A stretch of DNA of 64,000 nt from Lasiodiplodia sp. COLG20 (lineage: Eukaryota > Ascomycota > Dothideomycetes > Botryosphaeriales > Botryosphaeriaceae), in NCBI GenBank assembly GCA_009801085.1, contig VNWV01000005.1:744001-808000 (forward strand), given 5' to 3'. Under the pieces are notes generated by a model. It was not told the DNA's origin. It ran no database searches and worked only from the letters and a program-made list of their open reading frames with translations. Position numbers and translations under genes: made by a program. Every line of letters starts with the position of its first letter. The first letter of the stretch is position 1. Below are positions 33,829-46,400 of this stretch, in pieces.

Positions 33829-35559
33829 GGCAGAAAGCTCTGGTGTAAAGAGAGACCTGGTACCAAGAAGGGTGCTTGCCGCGGACGGCCTGGGGCCACT
33901 GGGAGAATATATGATAAGAGCCAAGAAGCATCAGTCATACCTTGAATAAATAGACGAGGCGAATAAGAAAAGCTGAAAGCCACCAGGTATAGTCGGAAAA
34001 GTTTCATCTTGAGGTTCACCGAAAAGGTCGAGATAGTGTGCATGATGGACCTATCAGAACCACACACGGCAGAGATGGCTTGGTGTAAGACCAAAGTATC
34101 GGAAATGATCAACGCTCTGGCTTCTTCAGCGTAGCCTATCACGGGCGTTGAGCTGACTTCGGCTGACGCTGACTGTGTCCGACGGTGTGCTGTCCCGGAG
34201 GGAGGCGCCGTGCGCCCTGTCACTAAGGATGATTAAACCGTAGAGCGGCAGGGCTTAAGCTGTCAAGGGGCGTCGGCTTCCCGACGCCAGTCGGCATGGC
34301 GATCCGACGGAAAGGGTGTTCGGTTCTCCAACGCCCTATCATCGAAGATTGTCGGGCCAATCATATCCGGCGTGCAGCCGAAGTGCATGGCGACTATTGG
34401 AGAACCAGGGCGAGTTGCAGTTACTGTAGGGTTGAGCAAGCAGTAGCACGAGCCTCTTGGCGAGCTCGGAATGTTGGGGCCGTGACTACTTGTGGTGCTC
34501 AAGGTTCTCCGCAAGCCGGCCCCTTCGCTCCTCCCATAGGCTAGATCGTACACCCGACCAGGATGCCACATGTTTCATATCCATGCAGTAACTCAATGCC
34601 GCAAGTGAAATTGACGTGCTCTGTCCCGATGCAAGGGAAAAAGAATTCAATCCGGCCATCGGCTCTCCCAGTTTGCCATTCCTGAGGAGTTTGCCGCCCT
34701 TCAAATACCTAAATGCGAAGAAGTCATCATCGATCTCATTAGGTTTCGTCTGGATCTCATTTGCCCACTTGACTGCTGAGCAGCTCAGTGGCAACACCCA
34801 CCATGTCCTTAAAGAATTCAAAGCTACACGCGCGAACTACAATGCCACGACTTGAAGCCGATCAAACTTTTCTAAAAAGAGAAAAGAGAAAAAGAAAGTA
34901 AAAAGGAAGAAGGGCAAATCATCATTGTCGCTGTCTCTCAACAAAAGAGTTCGATTTATTTTGGAACATCAGAAGTACTCGAGTGTCTCCTTCGTTCTCG
35001 TACATACATACCTATATCCAAGTGCCGTTCAGATCGCCCATTTCCCCTCCACCTACAAGAAGCTGCTAAAGTATTCCTATAAACAATTTAGCAGGCTCGC
35101 CATACATGCGGATCTTTTACCCAAATGCAGCCTTGGTGTGAACGTGGTTTTCCGCACCCGCCTGCCGTCTGATATAAGCTGGGCTCACCTCATCTAGTTC
35201 TAGCTAGCTATGTGCAGGGCACAATGGAAGATGAATCAGCAGAAGAGCATGCTTCTAGCGAGCAACGATGCCAGTGGGGGCATGCGGTGCCGAGTAACAG
35301 GAGGATATGGAGCTAGACTCATGCGCATTTGATGAGGAAAGGCGGATAAGCCAAGGGGTATTACACAGTCTGCTGGGTGAGTTCCCGCGCTGACGTGTGG
35401 TGGTGAGAATATAGTTGGCTGACCAAACTTTCGGCGCGTGGACAGCTAATCAGTACCGTCAAATACCAAGTCGATTATTCTTGCAAACTTCTACTGTCAG
35501 ATCCACGGTCCGGAAGGTATTGGCGACTTCATGCCCCTCCTTCGCACGGACTCGTACCC

Positions 35560-35618
35560 AGCGGATACAGTGTATCCGCTTTTTTTTTTTTTTTTTTTTA
35601 TTTTTTTTTTTTTTTTTT
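35560..35618. repeat. 10-bp hairpin followed by a T-run
   Basis: Perfect inverted repeat AGCGGATACA-G-TGTATCCGCT at 35560-35580, then 19 T, one A and 18 T. On the + strand this looks like a stem-loop plus poly-T; on the minus strand it is a poly-A tract entering a hairpin. Confidence 0.75.
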
Positions 35619-36488
35619 AATATGCACAAACGGAGCCGCACGCTCTATCAGCTCCATGGCATAATCACCCAGGCTTACAGTAGGTATGTACCTATTGTAC
35701 TTATAGCAGCATATTCTACTGGCCATGAAGTGTGCTCTAGTAAAGTTTTCTATCAAGGTTTTTCTATGCTTATCCTCAAGCGAGTATGAATAGATGTTTG
35801 ATTGTAACAGGAGCCACCACAACTGCCGATTAAGAGCACATGACTAGGACAGCTACGGTCTCAACTTAAACGAGATTTGCATATCGAACGAGAAGGAAAG
35901 TGAGTTCTCGCGGTGTTGGGGTGTTCCCCGCATTTGTTGCCAGCAAAACTCAGATTCGGCCCGCAGTAAAGTGATTGACAGGCGGTGCACGTGCCGTCTT
36001 GAGTGCGATAAGCACTCATTATCGGGCAGGGTCGATATACTACGTAGATGGGTGTTTCACTGATGAGCACAGTGCAGGCTGACCGGTGGCTCTATGTCTG
36101 CCCCGCATGGTGTGAAGTCAACCTTGCGGTGGACGGGGGCAGTGCAAACAGTTCTAGATCGCCGGCGGTCAATCTGAAGCGGAAAGTGCTTTATGCGCAG
36201 ATGGGCGGACGAATGAAACCAGGCCAGATACATAGACACGGTGTGCAACCCCGGCCTGGTGATGTCGGCCAAGAGGCTCGTCAATGCGTTGAAGCTCCGT
36301 CGCCAGATCCTCCTCAATGCTTGCGGCGCACCCCGCTCGGCGTTATCAAGATGCGCTACGTGTAGGCATTATAATCGCAGCTTCGCCCGTCTTGTGGTGC
36401 TCGTCTGTGGCCTCTTTTGCATGCCCAGTGATGCCAAGGACGACGCACCCGTGTTAACCGGAGCTCCAAGACTCTTCGCCTTTGACCC

Positions 36489-36578
36489 AAGCTTCCTTGC
36501 CCATCCTCTTATTTGCTCTCGGCCCTCTTCAGCTTTTCTTCCAAGCTTCGCCTTCCCAAGCTTCGTCCTCTCAAGCTT
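36489..36578 (+). repeat. reiterated AAGCTTC motif in the CDF 5' leader
   Basis: AAGCTT occurs at 36489, 36543, 36558 and 36573, the last three spaced exactly 15 bases apart in a pyrimidine-rich stretch 43-130 bases before the ATG. This could be short tandem duplication or a leader element. Confidence 0.6.
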
Positions 36579-36620
36579 CCTTCCCGCGCCCAAGCCTTCG
36601 AGTCATCCACCACATCCGCA

Positions 36621-38247
36621 ATGACTCCGGACAAGAACAACAACTCCCCGGTCCCTGGCCAGGGCGGCCAAAGACCTCGAGCAGGCTCCGAGCATGAAAG
36701 CGTGCGATCCATGGTGCGAAATCTCGAGAGAAGGGCGTCCGCGGCGTCGGAGCATGCCGCCGCCGCTCAACACGTCCGCCAAGTGAGCGCGCAACACACT
36801 CTGGTCGCCGTGCCTGCGAGCCCTGTCCAGACTCAACCCCCTGCTGAGCCTGTGCCTGGATCCGACGAAAAGCAGGTCGTCCAACCGGAAATCCAACAGC
36901 CTACCCCTGCTTACAGCGGAGGAGAGCCGTCATCCAGCTCGCCCAGCCGCCAGTCGGTCGATAGCTCCCGCAGCAAGGTCAACCCAGAGCCACGGCAAAC
37001 CAACGACGCTATTGCGCAAGAGGAGGCATCAATCGGGGTGACGGACCACTACGGGCCGGACCCATTCGGGCTGGCGGCGCTCAAGAACGAGGCCGTTTCG
37101 CGTCCAGAGATCCGGGCGACGCGCGGGCTGTGGCAGCGGTCGCGGGCGCGCAAGGTCGAGTCGTTCTACGAGAAGCAGAACGAGCTGATCGACGAGCTGC
37201 TGCAGAGCGCCGACGAGGAGCGGCTGCACGAGGAGGACCAGACCAAGAACGGCGGCAAGGTCAAGTTCGCCGTCAACGCCTCCTTCGTCGTCAACTTCTG
37301 CCTGTTCTGCATCCAGCTGTACGCCGCCGTCAGCACCGGGTCGCTGTCGCTGTTCGCCACGGCCGCCGACGCCTTCATGGACTTGGTGTCGTCGATTGTC
37401 ATGTTGATCACGTCGCGCCTGGCCAACAAGCCCAACCCGGTCAAGTACCCTGTTGGCCGCCGCCGCATCGAGACGGTCGGCATCATCCTGTTCTGCGCGC
37501 TGATGACGACCGTGGCTGTGCAGCTGATTGTCGAGTCGGCGCGCGCGCTGGGCGAGGGCGAGCGCACCGACGGCCACCTGAAGATTGTGCCGCTGGTGTG
37601 CGTCGCTCTTGCCATCGGCGCCAAGTTCTGCCTGTTCTGCTACTGCTACATCTACCGCCGCTACCCCGCCGCCCACGTCTTCTTCATCGACCACCGCAAC
37701 GACCTCGTCGTCAATGTCTTCGGCCTGACTATGTCCATCGTCGGCGAGCGCCTGGTCTGGTATCTCGACCCCATCGGTGCCATGTGCATCGGTGTGCTCA
37801 TCCTCTTCTCCTGGGTCTCGCAGGCCTTCGACCAGGTCTGGCTGCTGGTCGGCAAGGCGGCCTCGCGCGAGTTCATCAACAAGGTCATCTACGTGACCAT
37901 GACCCACGACCCCCGTATCAGCAAGGTCGACACGGTACGTCTTATTCCTCCAATCTCAAAACTACCTTCCGCTGACCCCTTCCCAGTGCCGCGCCTACCA
38001 CGCCGGCGAGCGTCTCTACGTCGAGGTCGACATCGTCATGGACCCCGAGATCTGCCTGCGCGATTCGCACGATGTCAGCCAGACGCTGCAGCGCAAGCTC
38101 GAGGGCCTGGCCGATGTCGAGCGCGCCTTTGTCCACGTCGACTACGAGCACGACCACAGCGTGCACGACGAGCACAAGCCCCTCTACGAGCACCGGGAGC
38201 CACGCACCTTCAAACAGATGCTCGCTGGCCTGATCCGCGGCGATTGA
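36621..38247 (+). CDS. cation diffusion facilitator, Mn-type (DxxxD/DxxxD)
   Basis: Two exons (36621-37934 and 37987-38247; intron 37935-37986) encode 524 residues. The cytosolic N-terminal 210 residues are disordered, then EKQNELIDELLQS leads into six membrane segments. The metal-site motifs are D250-AFM-D254 in TM2 and D357-HRN-D361 in TM5. In CDF classification, DxxxD in both helices marks the manganese branch (plant MTP8-11), whereas zinc carriers have HxxxD; I therefore infer Mn2+ (possibly Fe2+) export or vacuolar/Golgi sequestration. The second exon is the cytoplasmic ferredoxin-like domain (CRAYHAGERLYVEVDIVM) with a His-rich DYEHDHSVHDEHK tail. The ATG follows a pyrimidine-rich leader. 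The unspliced frame would run on to a long unrelated tail, so splicing is required. Confidence 0.92.
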
Positions 38248-38839
38248 GAAACCACTCGTTGAGCGGCCCTCCCCAACTGGATCACGAGAACAAATCGCGC
38301 AAGGTATACCTGATGGATGATGATGACGACGATAATTACCACTTTCTTTTAGTTCTGACGCTTAGAAAACCCCCTCTCTCTGAAATGAAAGTCCTGCTTT
38401 TCGGAGGAGTCGGGTGTCCCGCCAGGCTCTTGCCTGGCGAAACGCCCGGCTCCTGCATTTCCCCGAAAGCAGTCCTGACTGTGCCCGTTCCACTTCTTGC
38501 TCGTGCAAATGGTGACGATCGTACACCCATAAAATGCGCTGGCAACAGTGGGCCTTAACAGCGGCCGGATATCCCTTGACTTGTAAATCCGGACAATCAC
38601 GCGCCACGAATCGGCAGCTGAGCCAAGACCACGATGGCTGACCTTTGAAACGCCCGTCGGTATGTGCCGTACTGCAGAAATGCGGCTCGGCTGGAGTTAG
38701 CAGGAAGGTGGCGGTTGAAACGCTGTCGGTTTTGCTTCATCTGCCGCCCGTGGCGCTTTGATACCGCCTGAAGCCCGCATTTCAAGGCACAACTACAACA
38801 TCAAAAAGCCTGTGACGTAAGTCAAGAAAGATCTCTTGT

Positions 38840-39197
38840 CTATGTCGCAGCTTGCTTCACTTGGCGGACGGACGTAGGAGAAGACAGGTAGGTGCTGAGG
38901 TCCAGACGCAGTGGTAAGTACGCCTTGCCAGCCTCAAGCATTGCTCGGACCGCCGCGCGCAGCTTGTCCGGCGTTGGGGCAGAATTTTCAAATTTGCGGC
39001 GAACATGTTCTCGAACAAGAGATCTGCGGAGTACATGGATTCTGCGAGATAGATCGGCAGACTTTATTAAATCATACATGGGTGGTAGCTGTTCAACTTC
39101 TGCCCTGCATCGGCTCACAAGGCATTTTCGGCTCGCCCGCCTGCGTCCGGCAAATGAATATTGGAGACATCGTTCCAGAAGGCTTTTGTAGATCGTC
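38840..39197 (-). CDS. possible exon of a LYR-like small protein
   Basis: The minus frame reads TIYKSLLERCLQYSFAG and, further on, LVREHVRRKFENS and RAAVRAMLEAGKAYL. The spacing and character of these segments recall LYR-motif mitochondrial assembly factors, where a Leu/Tyr/Lys helix is followed by VR..F and a C-terminal helix. The frame has a stop just upstream and no usable ATG, so a first exon would have to be spliced on (TAG acceptor near 39198). An internal intron with donor GTATGA and acceptor CTCCGCAG is also possible. Without a start and clear junctions this could equally be a relic. It lies downstream of, and convergent with, the CDF gene. Confidence 0.25.
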
Positions 39198-40644
39198 AGA
39201 TCTAGCCATCCCCAGATACCACGAATCTTGCGAGCTTTCAAAGATGACTAGTTCATCGGATGTCTATAAAGGCTCATATCCGATTGAGGTGCTATACCAT
39301 AATAGCAGAAACATTTTAGTCGAGGAATCGTCGGAAGGCATTAGGGAAGCCTACCCTTCCACGAAGGGCTGTTTTTGGGGGGGAAACCGTGAATAGTAAT
39401 GAATAATATTTGTTTGTAGTCTACTTAACATAGGTCCCATGCCGTGTTTCAGAGAGTAGAGTAAATATACAGAGAACATCGGATAACGTGCAATCGACAT
39501 TCAATAAGCTATACCATCTATATCAAATACAGCCAGGCGGCAACTCAAATTTTGCCAATATCATAGACAGCCACTAAAATGTCGGATCCACCAATCAAAA
39601 GCAAGCGTTTGTCCATTACCACGACGAGAGCGAGCTTTTTTCTTCGCCAGCATGGGTCAACTAATCAAGTTTGAGTATCCCGTGTCAACCTGGCTGCCCG
39701 ATTGAGTGAATCTCGAACCAGTATTTATGTCTGCTGGTATTAAGTGAATAATTCTTTCAATAGCCATCGCTATCCATCCCTTGCATTGGGCGCAAATTTC
39801 ACATCCGATTTACAAACGCATTTCAGCCTCTTGCATCACATGTGATGCAAGAGGCTGAAAAGATATCATTTCACGAGCTTATGAGATGACGCCAACGGTC
39901 GGTAGGAATACTACCCTGTGACGCTATAGAACTCCCGCGCGGCTGAGCGTCCTAAATTCACCAGTCGTTGAATCAACTTGAAAATGTTCGTTTTCTGGAA
40001 CAAAAATGTGGCGCATTCGAAACATTATTTAGCGTATTTGAGGACGAAAGTGCACATCCCTTAAGTCTCTCTTTTGAGGTTGCAAAGTTTTGAGAGCTAT
40101 TAGTAGAGCTTTAATGTCTTTCAGCTGTGCTATGCCGCAAAGCCTCCTCCTGCATTTGTACCGTGTAAGCAGGAGTTGAATGTGCAACCAAACTTCCCCC
40201 TTCATCCACTGAGTCCTATCTGAGGGTATGAATGATATCATCGATGTTCGACTGATACCTCGCATATCATTGGTTATGTCAGAGTAGCTGGAATGAATGC
40301 CGATCTAAGCCTCGATATGTCGGTGTGGTAAGGCTGTGATCATACTCGAGAGTGCACAGCTAGCACCAAATGTTTCACAGAATATTTTGAAAGTTTTACA
40401 AATCCAAGGCAACAGTGGTACACAGCAGATCATTGCGGTTATTGTACAGACTTGAGCTTACTACCTGCCGCTTTTTTACCATTCCATATTTAGGGAATCT
40501 CAACGTAATCCAGCCATCAACTGGCGGACATGCGGGGCTGAAACCTTGGCTTATTTTTATATAACCTCTCTGTACGGAAAAGCACCCCAATATTCCAATA
40601 CTTGAACTCAACAACCAGAATACTCTCAGAAGGAATCCATCAAG
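39198..40644. other. AT-rich gene-free gap
   Basis: About 1.4 kb, visibly richer in A/T than its neighbours, with only short frames. It contains the 40-bp palindrome at 39821-39860. The last 100 bases carry the promoter of the DUF6536 gene (TTTATATAACC near 40556). Confidence 0.55.
39821..39860. repeat. perfect 40-bp palindrome
   Basis: TTTCAGCCTCTTGCATCACA is followed directly by its exact reverse complement with no spacer. The symmetry ends abruptly at both sides (A at 39820 and A at 39861). It is not in a gene. Confidence 0.95.
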
Positions 40645-43274
40645 ATGAACGATATTGGATCAAGGTTAGTGAAATTCCCGGGGCTTGTAGTCGTAAGGTA
40701 GACTAAGAATTACAGCCTCAGTTTAGTCCCTTTGGAGTCTCTCTACACGTATGCGCCGTCCCCAATGTCGGAGAGAGACGATATAGCAGAACGAGTGTCA
40801 GAGGACACTGCCCGGGATTCCGGACCCGTCTTGCGCACCGATCGTCATACATCTTACGACCTGCGTACCTCATTGCTCACGTCCAGCTCTGGAACCCTCG
40901 GCCCCCAAAAATTACGGGACAACCAGCCGCCTGAAAATCTCAAGGAGAGAGTTGGAATGTATCTCAACTCGATCATCAAAACCAGACTCCCGAAGGGTTG
41001 GCGTTTCGGAGCCACACTCGCCGTTATCATGTCTTCCTGTGTTCTCACAATCAATGTCGCAGTCGCCATTCTTTCATGGGTTTGGACTCGTCACCGCGGA
41101 TACACGTCGAACATAGCACCAATCTACACCGGAAAATGCACGACTGTCGATACTTTGGGACTCGTCGTTCACTTGGGCATCAACATTGTCAGCACTCTCT
41201 TGCTCGGCGCCAGCAATTACTGTATGCAAATTGTCTGTGCTCCCACCAGGAAAGACATAGACAGGGCGCATGAGAAGGGTGCTTGGCTTGATATCGGAGT
41301 ACAGAGCATCTCTAACCTAAAGTACATCAAGAAAGCCAAGCTATATGCATGGCTGACTCTTGGGTTATCGTCGGTGCCCCTTCATCTCATGTAGGTAATC
41401 TTTTTGTTCCCTAGAATAGTCCTCAAGCTAACACAGAGGGAAGCTACAACTCAACTTTCTTTACTTCCCTTGGCATAAATGCGTACGATGTTTATTTTGC
41501 AACCAGCGGCTTCGAAAAAGGCAAGAGCTACGACACACGCCTATTTCCTGACCCCAGGGACTCATCTTACTCCTCCTACTCCTACTCCGATTACCCCGGC
41601 TATTACCCTGCAGACGTGATCACAAATCCCTCTCTCATCCAAAAGAATGCACCATTATTTGAACGTCTCAACAACTCGGACTGTATGCAAGGGTACGGGG
41701 AAGATTTCATCTCAAACAGACGCAACTTGATTCTAATCGTGGCGGATGACGCAAATCGGACTATGTCATGGACGAATACGGACGTGGGCGGATTGGGAGG
41801 CCCCGGAGAGCATAACAATGTCAATCATACTAAGAGTTGTAACAGCACATCATACTACGCAAGACTTCCGACAATGCCTCTCGGTTACATGCGCATTGCT
41901 TGTCAACACAACACGTCTCTCATAGGTGTGGGGACGTACGCAAACGAAGTCATCGCCACGTCCGGGATCAATCGACCAGATGCTTACTACTGGATCTGCT
42001 CGCACGATAGATACACCAGCACAGACATGTGTAGCGGTCACCTCTCGGACTTGAGAGCAAATGCCCGTTCCTGGACCGTATACGGATTGCCCATCGAGTA
42101 TTGTCTCAGCGAAAGGGTTGAACCACAGTGCAGCTTCAACGTCAGCTTAACACTCTTGACTGTCGTCATTATCTTCAACCTCATAAAGGTCTCCTGCGTC
42201 GCTCTCGTGGTGCTGCGCATCAAAGACAAGCCTCTGATCACGGTCGGAGATGCCGTCTCAACATTCATTGAAGAGCCTGATGACTCTACGAGAGGCTTTT
42301 GTCTGATCAGTAGAGGCATGGTAGACAACCAACATTGGAAAAAGCAGAAGGAAGATTTGATTAAGGCTCCCGATACCTACAAACCGGAGAGTTTCCGGTG
42401 GTATAAAGCAGCAAGCAAGAGAAGGTGGCTATCAAGCTTCCTCATGTAAGTAACATCCAGCACACTCCTAATGCCACCACTCACAGTCTCCAGGGTCACT
42501 GTCGGTGTTGGAGTAATACTGACACTCCTGATCTACGCCATTTCCGATCTCCGTCGCCGTGGCGATAGCGACGTGAGATATCTCTGGAGACTTGGACTTG
42601 GCAAAATTCATTCCGCGACTCTGATACAGGGCTGGGCGATCCCAACGACCGGTGACTCAGCCGTCACTGGAACGGTTCTCATCGCCAACTTGCCGCAAGC
42701 ACTGCTGTCATTCATATACCTCGTCTTCAATGGCCTGTGTACCAACATGCTCTTGGCCTTCGAATGGAGCAAGTTTGCGAGCGAGCCTCGTACCCTCCGC
42801 GTGTCTGAGCCGCGAGGCGCCCAACGATCCACCTACTTCCTCCAGATTCCCTACCGCTTCGGCCTGCCTCTGACACTGCTCTCAAGCCTCCTGCACTGGC
42901 TCGTGTCACAGAGCATTTTCCTGGCCAAAGTCGATGGACTCGACGCTCGCGGATGGCCTTCCGAGATCGGAAATGTCACAACTTGCGGCTACTCTCCGTT
43001 TGGCATGATTTTCACTACAATAGGCGGTCTTACCCTTGCTCTCTTTGCGGTTGCTCTTGGGGTACAGAAGCTCAAGCCAGGCATGCCGCTGGCTGGAAGC
43101 TGCAGCATCGCCATCTCAGCGACTTGTCATGTGCCTGAAGGTACGTCAGAGCTTGAACCGCTCATGTGGGGAGTGATTCCGAAGCATCCGGATGATGCGC
43201 ATTCCGGAGTTGAGCACTGCGCTTTTGCAAATGAACGCTTAGAGAGACCACTGTCGGGAAGACTGTACGCTTGA
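40645..43274 (+). CDS. DUF6536 multi-pass membrane protein
   Basis: Four exons (40645-40664, 40716-41390, 41444-42445, 42494-43274) encode 825 residues. The first exon is only 20 nt (MNDIGS plus two bases). The N-terminal domain, starting LPKGWRFGATLAVIM and running through GKCTTVDTLG, a helix ending SNYCMQIVCAPTR, and WLDIGVQSISNL, matches the fungal DUF6536 family. An extracellular region with many N-X-S/T sites (residues 235-410) follows, then several more membrane helices and a polar tail. The second intron uses the weaker acceptor GAAG at 41443, chosen because it alone restores HLIYNSTFF. Function is unknown; the family is expanded in plant-associated and soil ascomycetes. It is convergent with the large CorA-tailed gene, with only about 200 bases between stops. 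Confidence 0.85.
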
Positions 43275-43478
43275 AAGGCCTTTATCCATTGGTCACTCTG
43301 AAAGTCTCAAAGTTTCCTCACAAGAACCAGAAAACTCCATGAAGCAACTTTACCCGTAACTTGATTACCAGGAAATAGATTAATAATTAGAGATAGGAGT
43401 AATGCCATTTTACGCCTGACCTACTCCTTAGAAAAAGCAGTGTGAAGGAGTGTCTCCGGATGGGAGGTATGCATTTCT

Positions 43479-46400
43479 TTACTTGGCCCAAGATTCAATA
43501 TTTGCGTTCTCCAGCATCTCTATGGGCTCAATGTAGTCTTGAATCCTTCTTCCTTGGTCCAAAGGAACGTCGCTGATGTTCTGTTGCTGCATTATTTCGT
43601 TCTCCCTTCGTTGATTTTGGGCAAATGGACGTCCTCTGGTGGGGATTTTGAGGATAGACTGCAGCGTAGTCTGTGCTGGGCGAACTTCAGAGGGATTCAC
43701 TTCTGAAAATTCATCCTTTGAATTCTTCAATCCTTTGTCTGAAGGATCCGAGAGAGGTAGTGTACGGCGCTCTCGATCTGTTTAACAGGTTAGCAGGCCA
43801 CAACCCCGCAGGAAGAACCGTTGACCAGACTTACGTTGAATGAGATAGATTATATCAGAAATGTTAAAGAATAGAAAGCGGACGAGGGACGAGAATAGAA
43901 AAATTGGAAGTAGCAATGTTGCCCATACAAACCGTATTCCCAGTTTACAACCTTTCAGAACGCGGTACAGAGAACTCCTGCGGTGACTTTTCTCATATAC
44001 GATTATTTGTATCTGTCGTTCTGGATCTTCCTGAGCGATGTTGTACCCCGGGAGATTTCGTCCGGGCTCGCGTGAGACTCCATACGCAAATGGATCGGCC
44101 GAATCGCGCTTTATTGTAACTGAAGCCCCCCTCTTCGGCCGATGGTCAGGTCTGATGCTTCTCAAAGCATAGTAAGTTTCGTTGATTTGGATGCCAGGAT
44201 ACTCGAATGCCACATAAGCCACCCAAAACCACGCCAGTCTCAGACGTGCACCAAAATACGCCAAGAGCCATGCAGTGTGTCCCGTTTCTCTAGGCTTTGG
44301 GGGCGTAGCCAGTGCTTGTTTCGGAATCATGGTTCGTGCAAGGACACTTCTGTGGATGATTGATTTTGAACGTGTCTTCCGCCATTGTTCGATATCACAG
44401 GCAACCGCTTCGATGGCTGCTCCAATCGTACGCTCATACAGCCTTGCGGTCGAGTCCGCACCGAGGATCATCAGACAGGTGACAACAAGAGCAATTGCAG
44501 CAGTGACTGCCATTTGTATCCACACTGGTTTCTCCGGGGCTCCATTCATGCTGAATATGCTGGCAGCGAAGCTCAAAGGAAGGAAAACCACAGTGACGAC
44601 TGTGAATATCCGCACCTTCTCTGCTCCAAGAAGGTTGACGTCATTTCGAAATGATTCTTGCGTCCTCTCAAGTGATGATTTCCAGGCTTGTATGCTCGCC
44701 AGGTAGCTTCTCAGCTTTCTGATTTGCCGCTCGTTGTGCCCGAGGACCTTGTTGATTGTGTGTCGATATTTGCGTTCGTCTTCTTTTGTCCATCGCGGCT
44801 GTTGCTGGCCACGCGCTGCTTCTCGATTGTTCCAATTCTGCACTTCTTCCAGGATGGCGCCAAGATCCTCTTCCACTTCCTGCAAAATATGGTGGAATCT
44901 CTGCCAGTTGCTCGAAGACGACCAATATTCCCTGCTTCCGGGTATTCCGAATGTTAAGGTACCATCTTGAATCCCTAGCTCCTTTCTTGTTTCATCCAGT
45001 ATCTCTTTCGTTGAGGTGGTTATTTCGTCGAGCATTCTGTCAAATAGAACAAGCTCCAACACTTTGCGTTGCTTCCAATGATCTTGTGAAGTCTCTGGAA
45101 GGCTCTTTGAGCTAATTGGGCTGATGTGATCATCGAGAGATTTGGCTGGATGAATCTCTACGACGTGGCAGGTCCAGTAACGGTCGAAAAAGTCACCCAC
45201 AAACCTAAACCCCATTGCAGCTCGACCGATCCTCTTGCGTCCTATCTGCGGAAAGTCCATTGGGTCGAATCCAGAAGCCCGTTGTTGATCCTTTGGGCTG
45301 AAAAGCTGGTAAAATGAGAGGTGAAACTCCGTTTCCCAGATGTTCCGGAAGCCCACTGTATCCTCGAAGAAGTATTTTTCCCAGTTCATGTGTCGATCAA
45401 AGAAATCAGACAATGGTTCTCTCTGAGATCCTGGGGTCGACAGGTAACAGAGAAGCGCGGCAGACTCCTTGTTGGCCAAAGGCATCCAGATAAGCCGCTT
45501 CTTTGCATCTTGTGCAGTCCTTCGGCCATCGATATCGGCCAGAAAGTTTCGCATAAACTTCAAGTGCAAAGATGCCGTCTGGTATTGTGTCTTTCCCCTC
45601 CTGGTGTGCTTAGATCGAGGTACGTCAATGACCCCAGCGACCTTGCTGAATAGATCTCCCAGCGGCCAAGATTGGTCATATCGGTCTCTGTCTCTCACAG
45701 CAGCAGCAAGCATGGAGTCCGATCTGGGGAAGGCTTTTTCCAATGCATCCACATGTCTTTGGATGGGTCTGAGCTCCGGGTCAAAATCCAGAAACTCTGG
45801 GTAGCTGTAGAGCCACTCGTCCGCCAATTCAACAATGCTTTTCTGGTCGATGACATTGTTGAACGGCATGGTCTTTTTCATCCTTAATGCACCAGCAGAT
45901 AGCCGTGGATCTGTCAAAAAGCGGGGAATATCCCCCAGCCCTCTGATCTCAGACGACGGATTTCCTTGTTGCAAAGGCCAACCTTCGCCAGGTTGCATTA
46001 TGATGAACATCTGCTGGGGGCCCGACGCCTTTGGCGCGAAGAGGTCTGACTTCCAGTCATCCTTTGACTCAAGCGGACTATCCTGTGGGACCTGCTCTGG
46101 GTGTTCCAGCCGCTCTCGTCCGTACAGCAGGAAGAGGAATGGGATCTCAAAGCCGACATGCCAGTAAAAGTCTCGATATCGCACGTCGGAAAGAGTCACA
46201 GGCTTCTTCGTCGTATCATCCAGTTCTCCAGCAAAAATTCCGGAAGGGAAGCAGCTTCTAAACAATACTTCTGTGGCGTTTCGAAAGATGTCGCGTGCTC
46301 GTCGCAGACTGTTCAGCCGCTGGCTCTTTGATGCCATGATCAATGCTAGCCCGTAACGCAGAGGATTATCCCAATCCTCCTCGCTGTTGTTGTGATCATG

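Larger units (their letters stand above)
33829..36620. other. gene-poor region upstream of the CDF transporter
   Basis: About 2.8 kb between divergent genes. Purine-rich A/G tracts lie at 34870-34915 and a hairpin followed by a 38-base T-rich run at 35560-35618. A 69-residue minus frame at 35861-36070 holds several cysteines but no signal peptide. No gene is supported. Confidence 0.5.

Noticed and set aside
35861..36070. Cysteine-containing 69-residue minus frame
   Set aside because: No signal peptide and no promoter features; cysteine content alone is not enough.
37029..37907. 292-residue minus frame antisense to the CDF gene
   Set aside because: It is a shadow of the high-GC third-codon positions in the + strand CDF gene; composition is repetitive Asp/Gln/Val without motifs.
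38911..39396. 161-residue + frame
   Set aside because: It is antisense to the LYR-like segment, which has the better amino-acid pattern.
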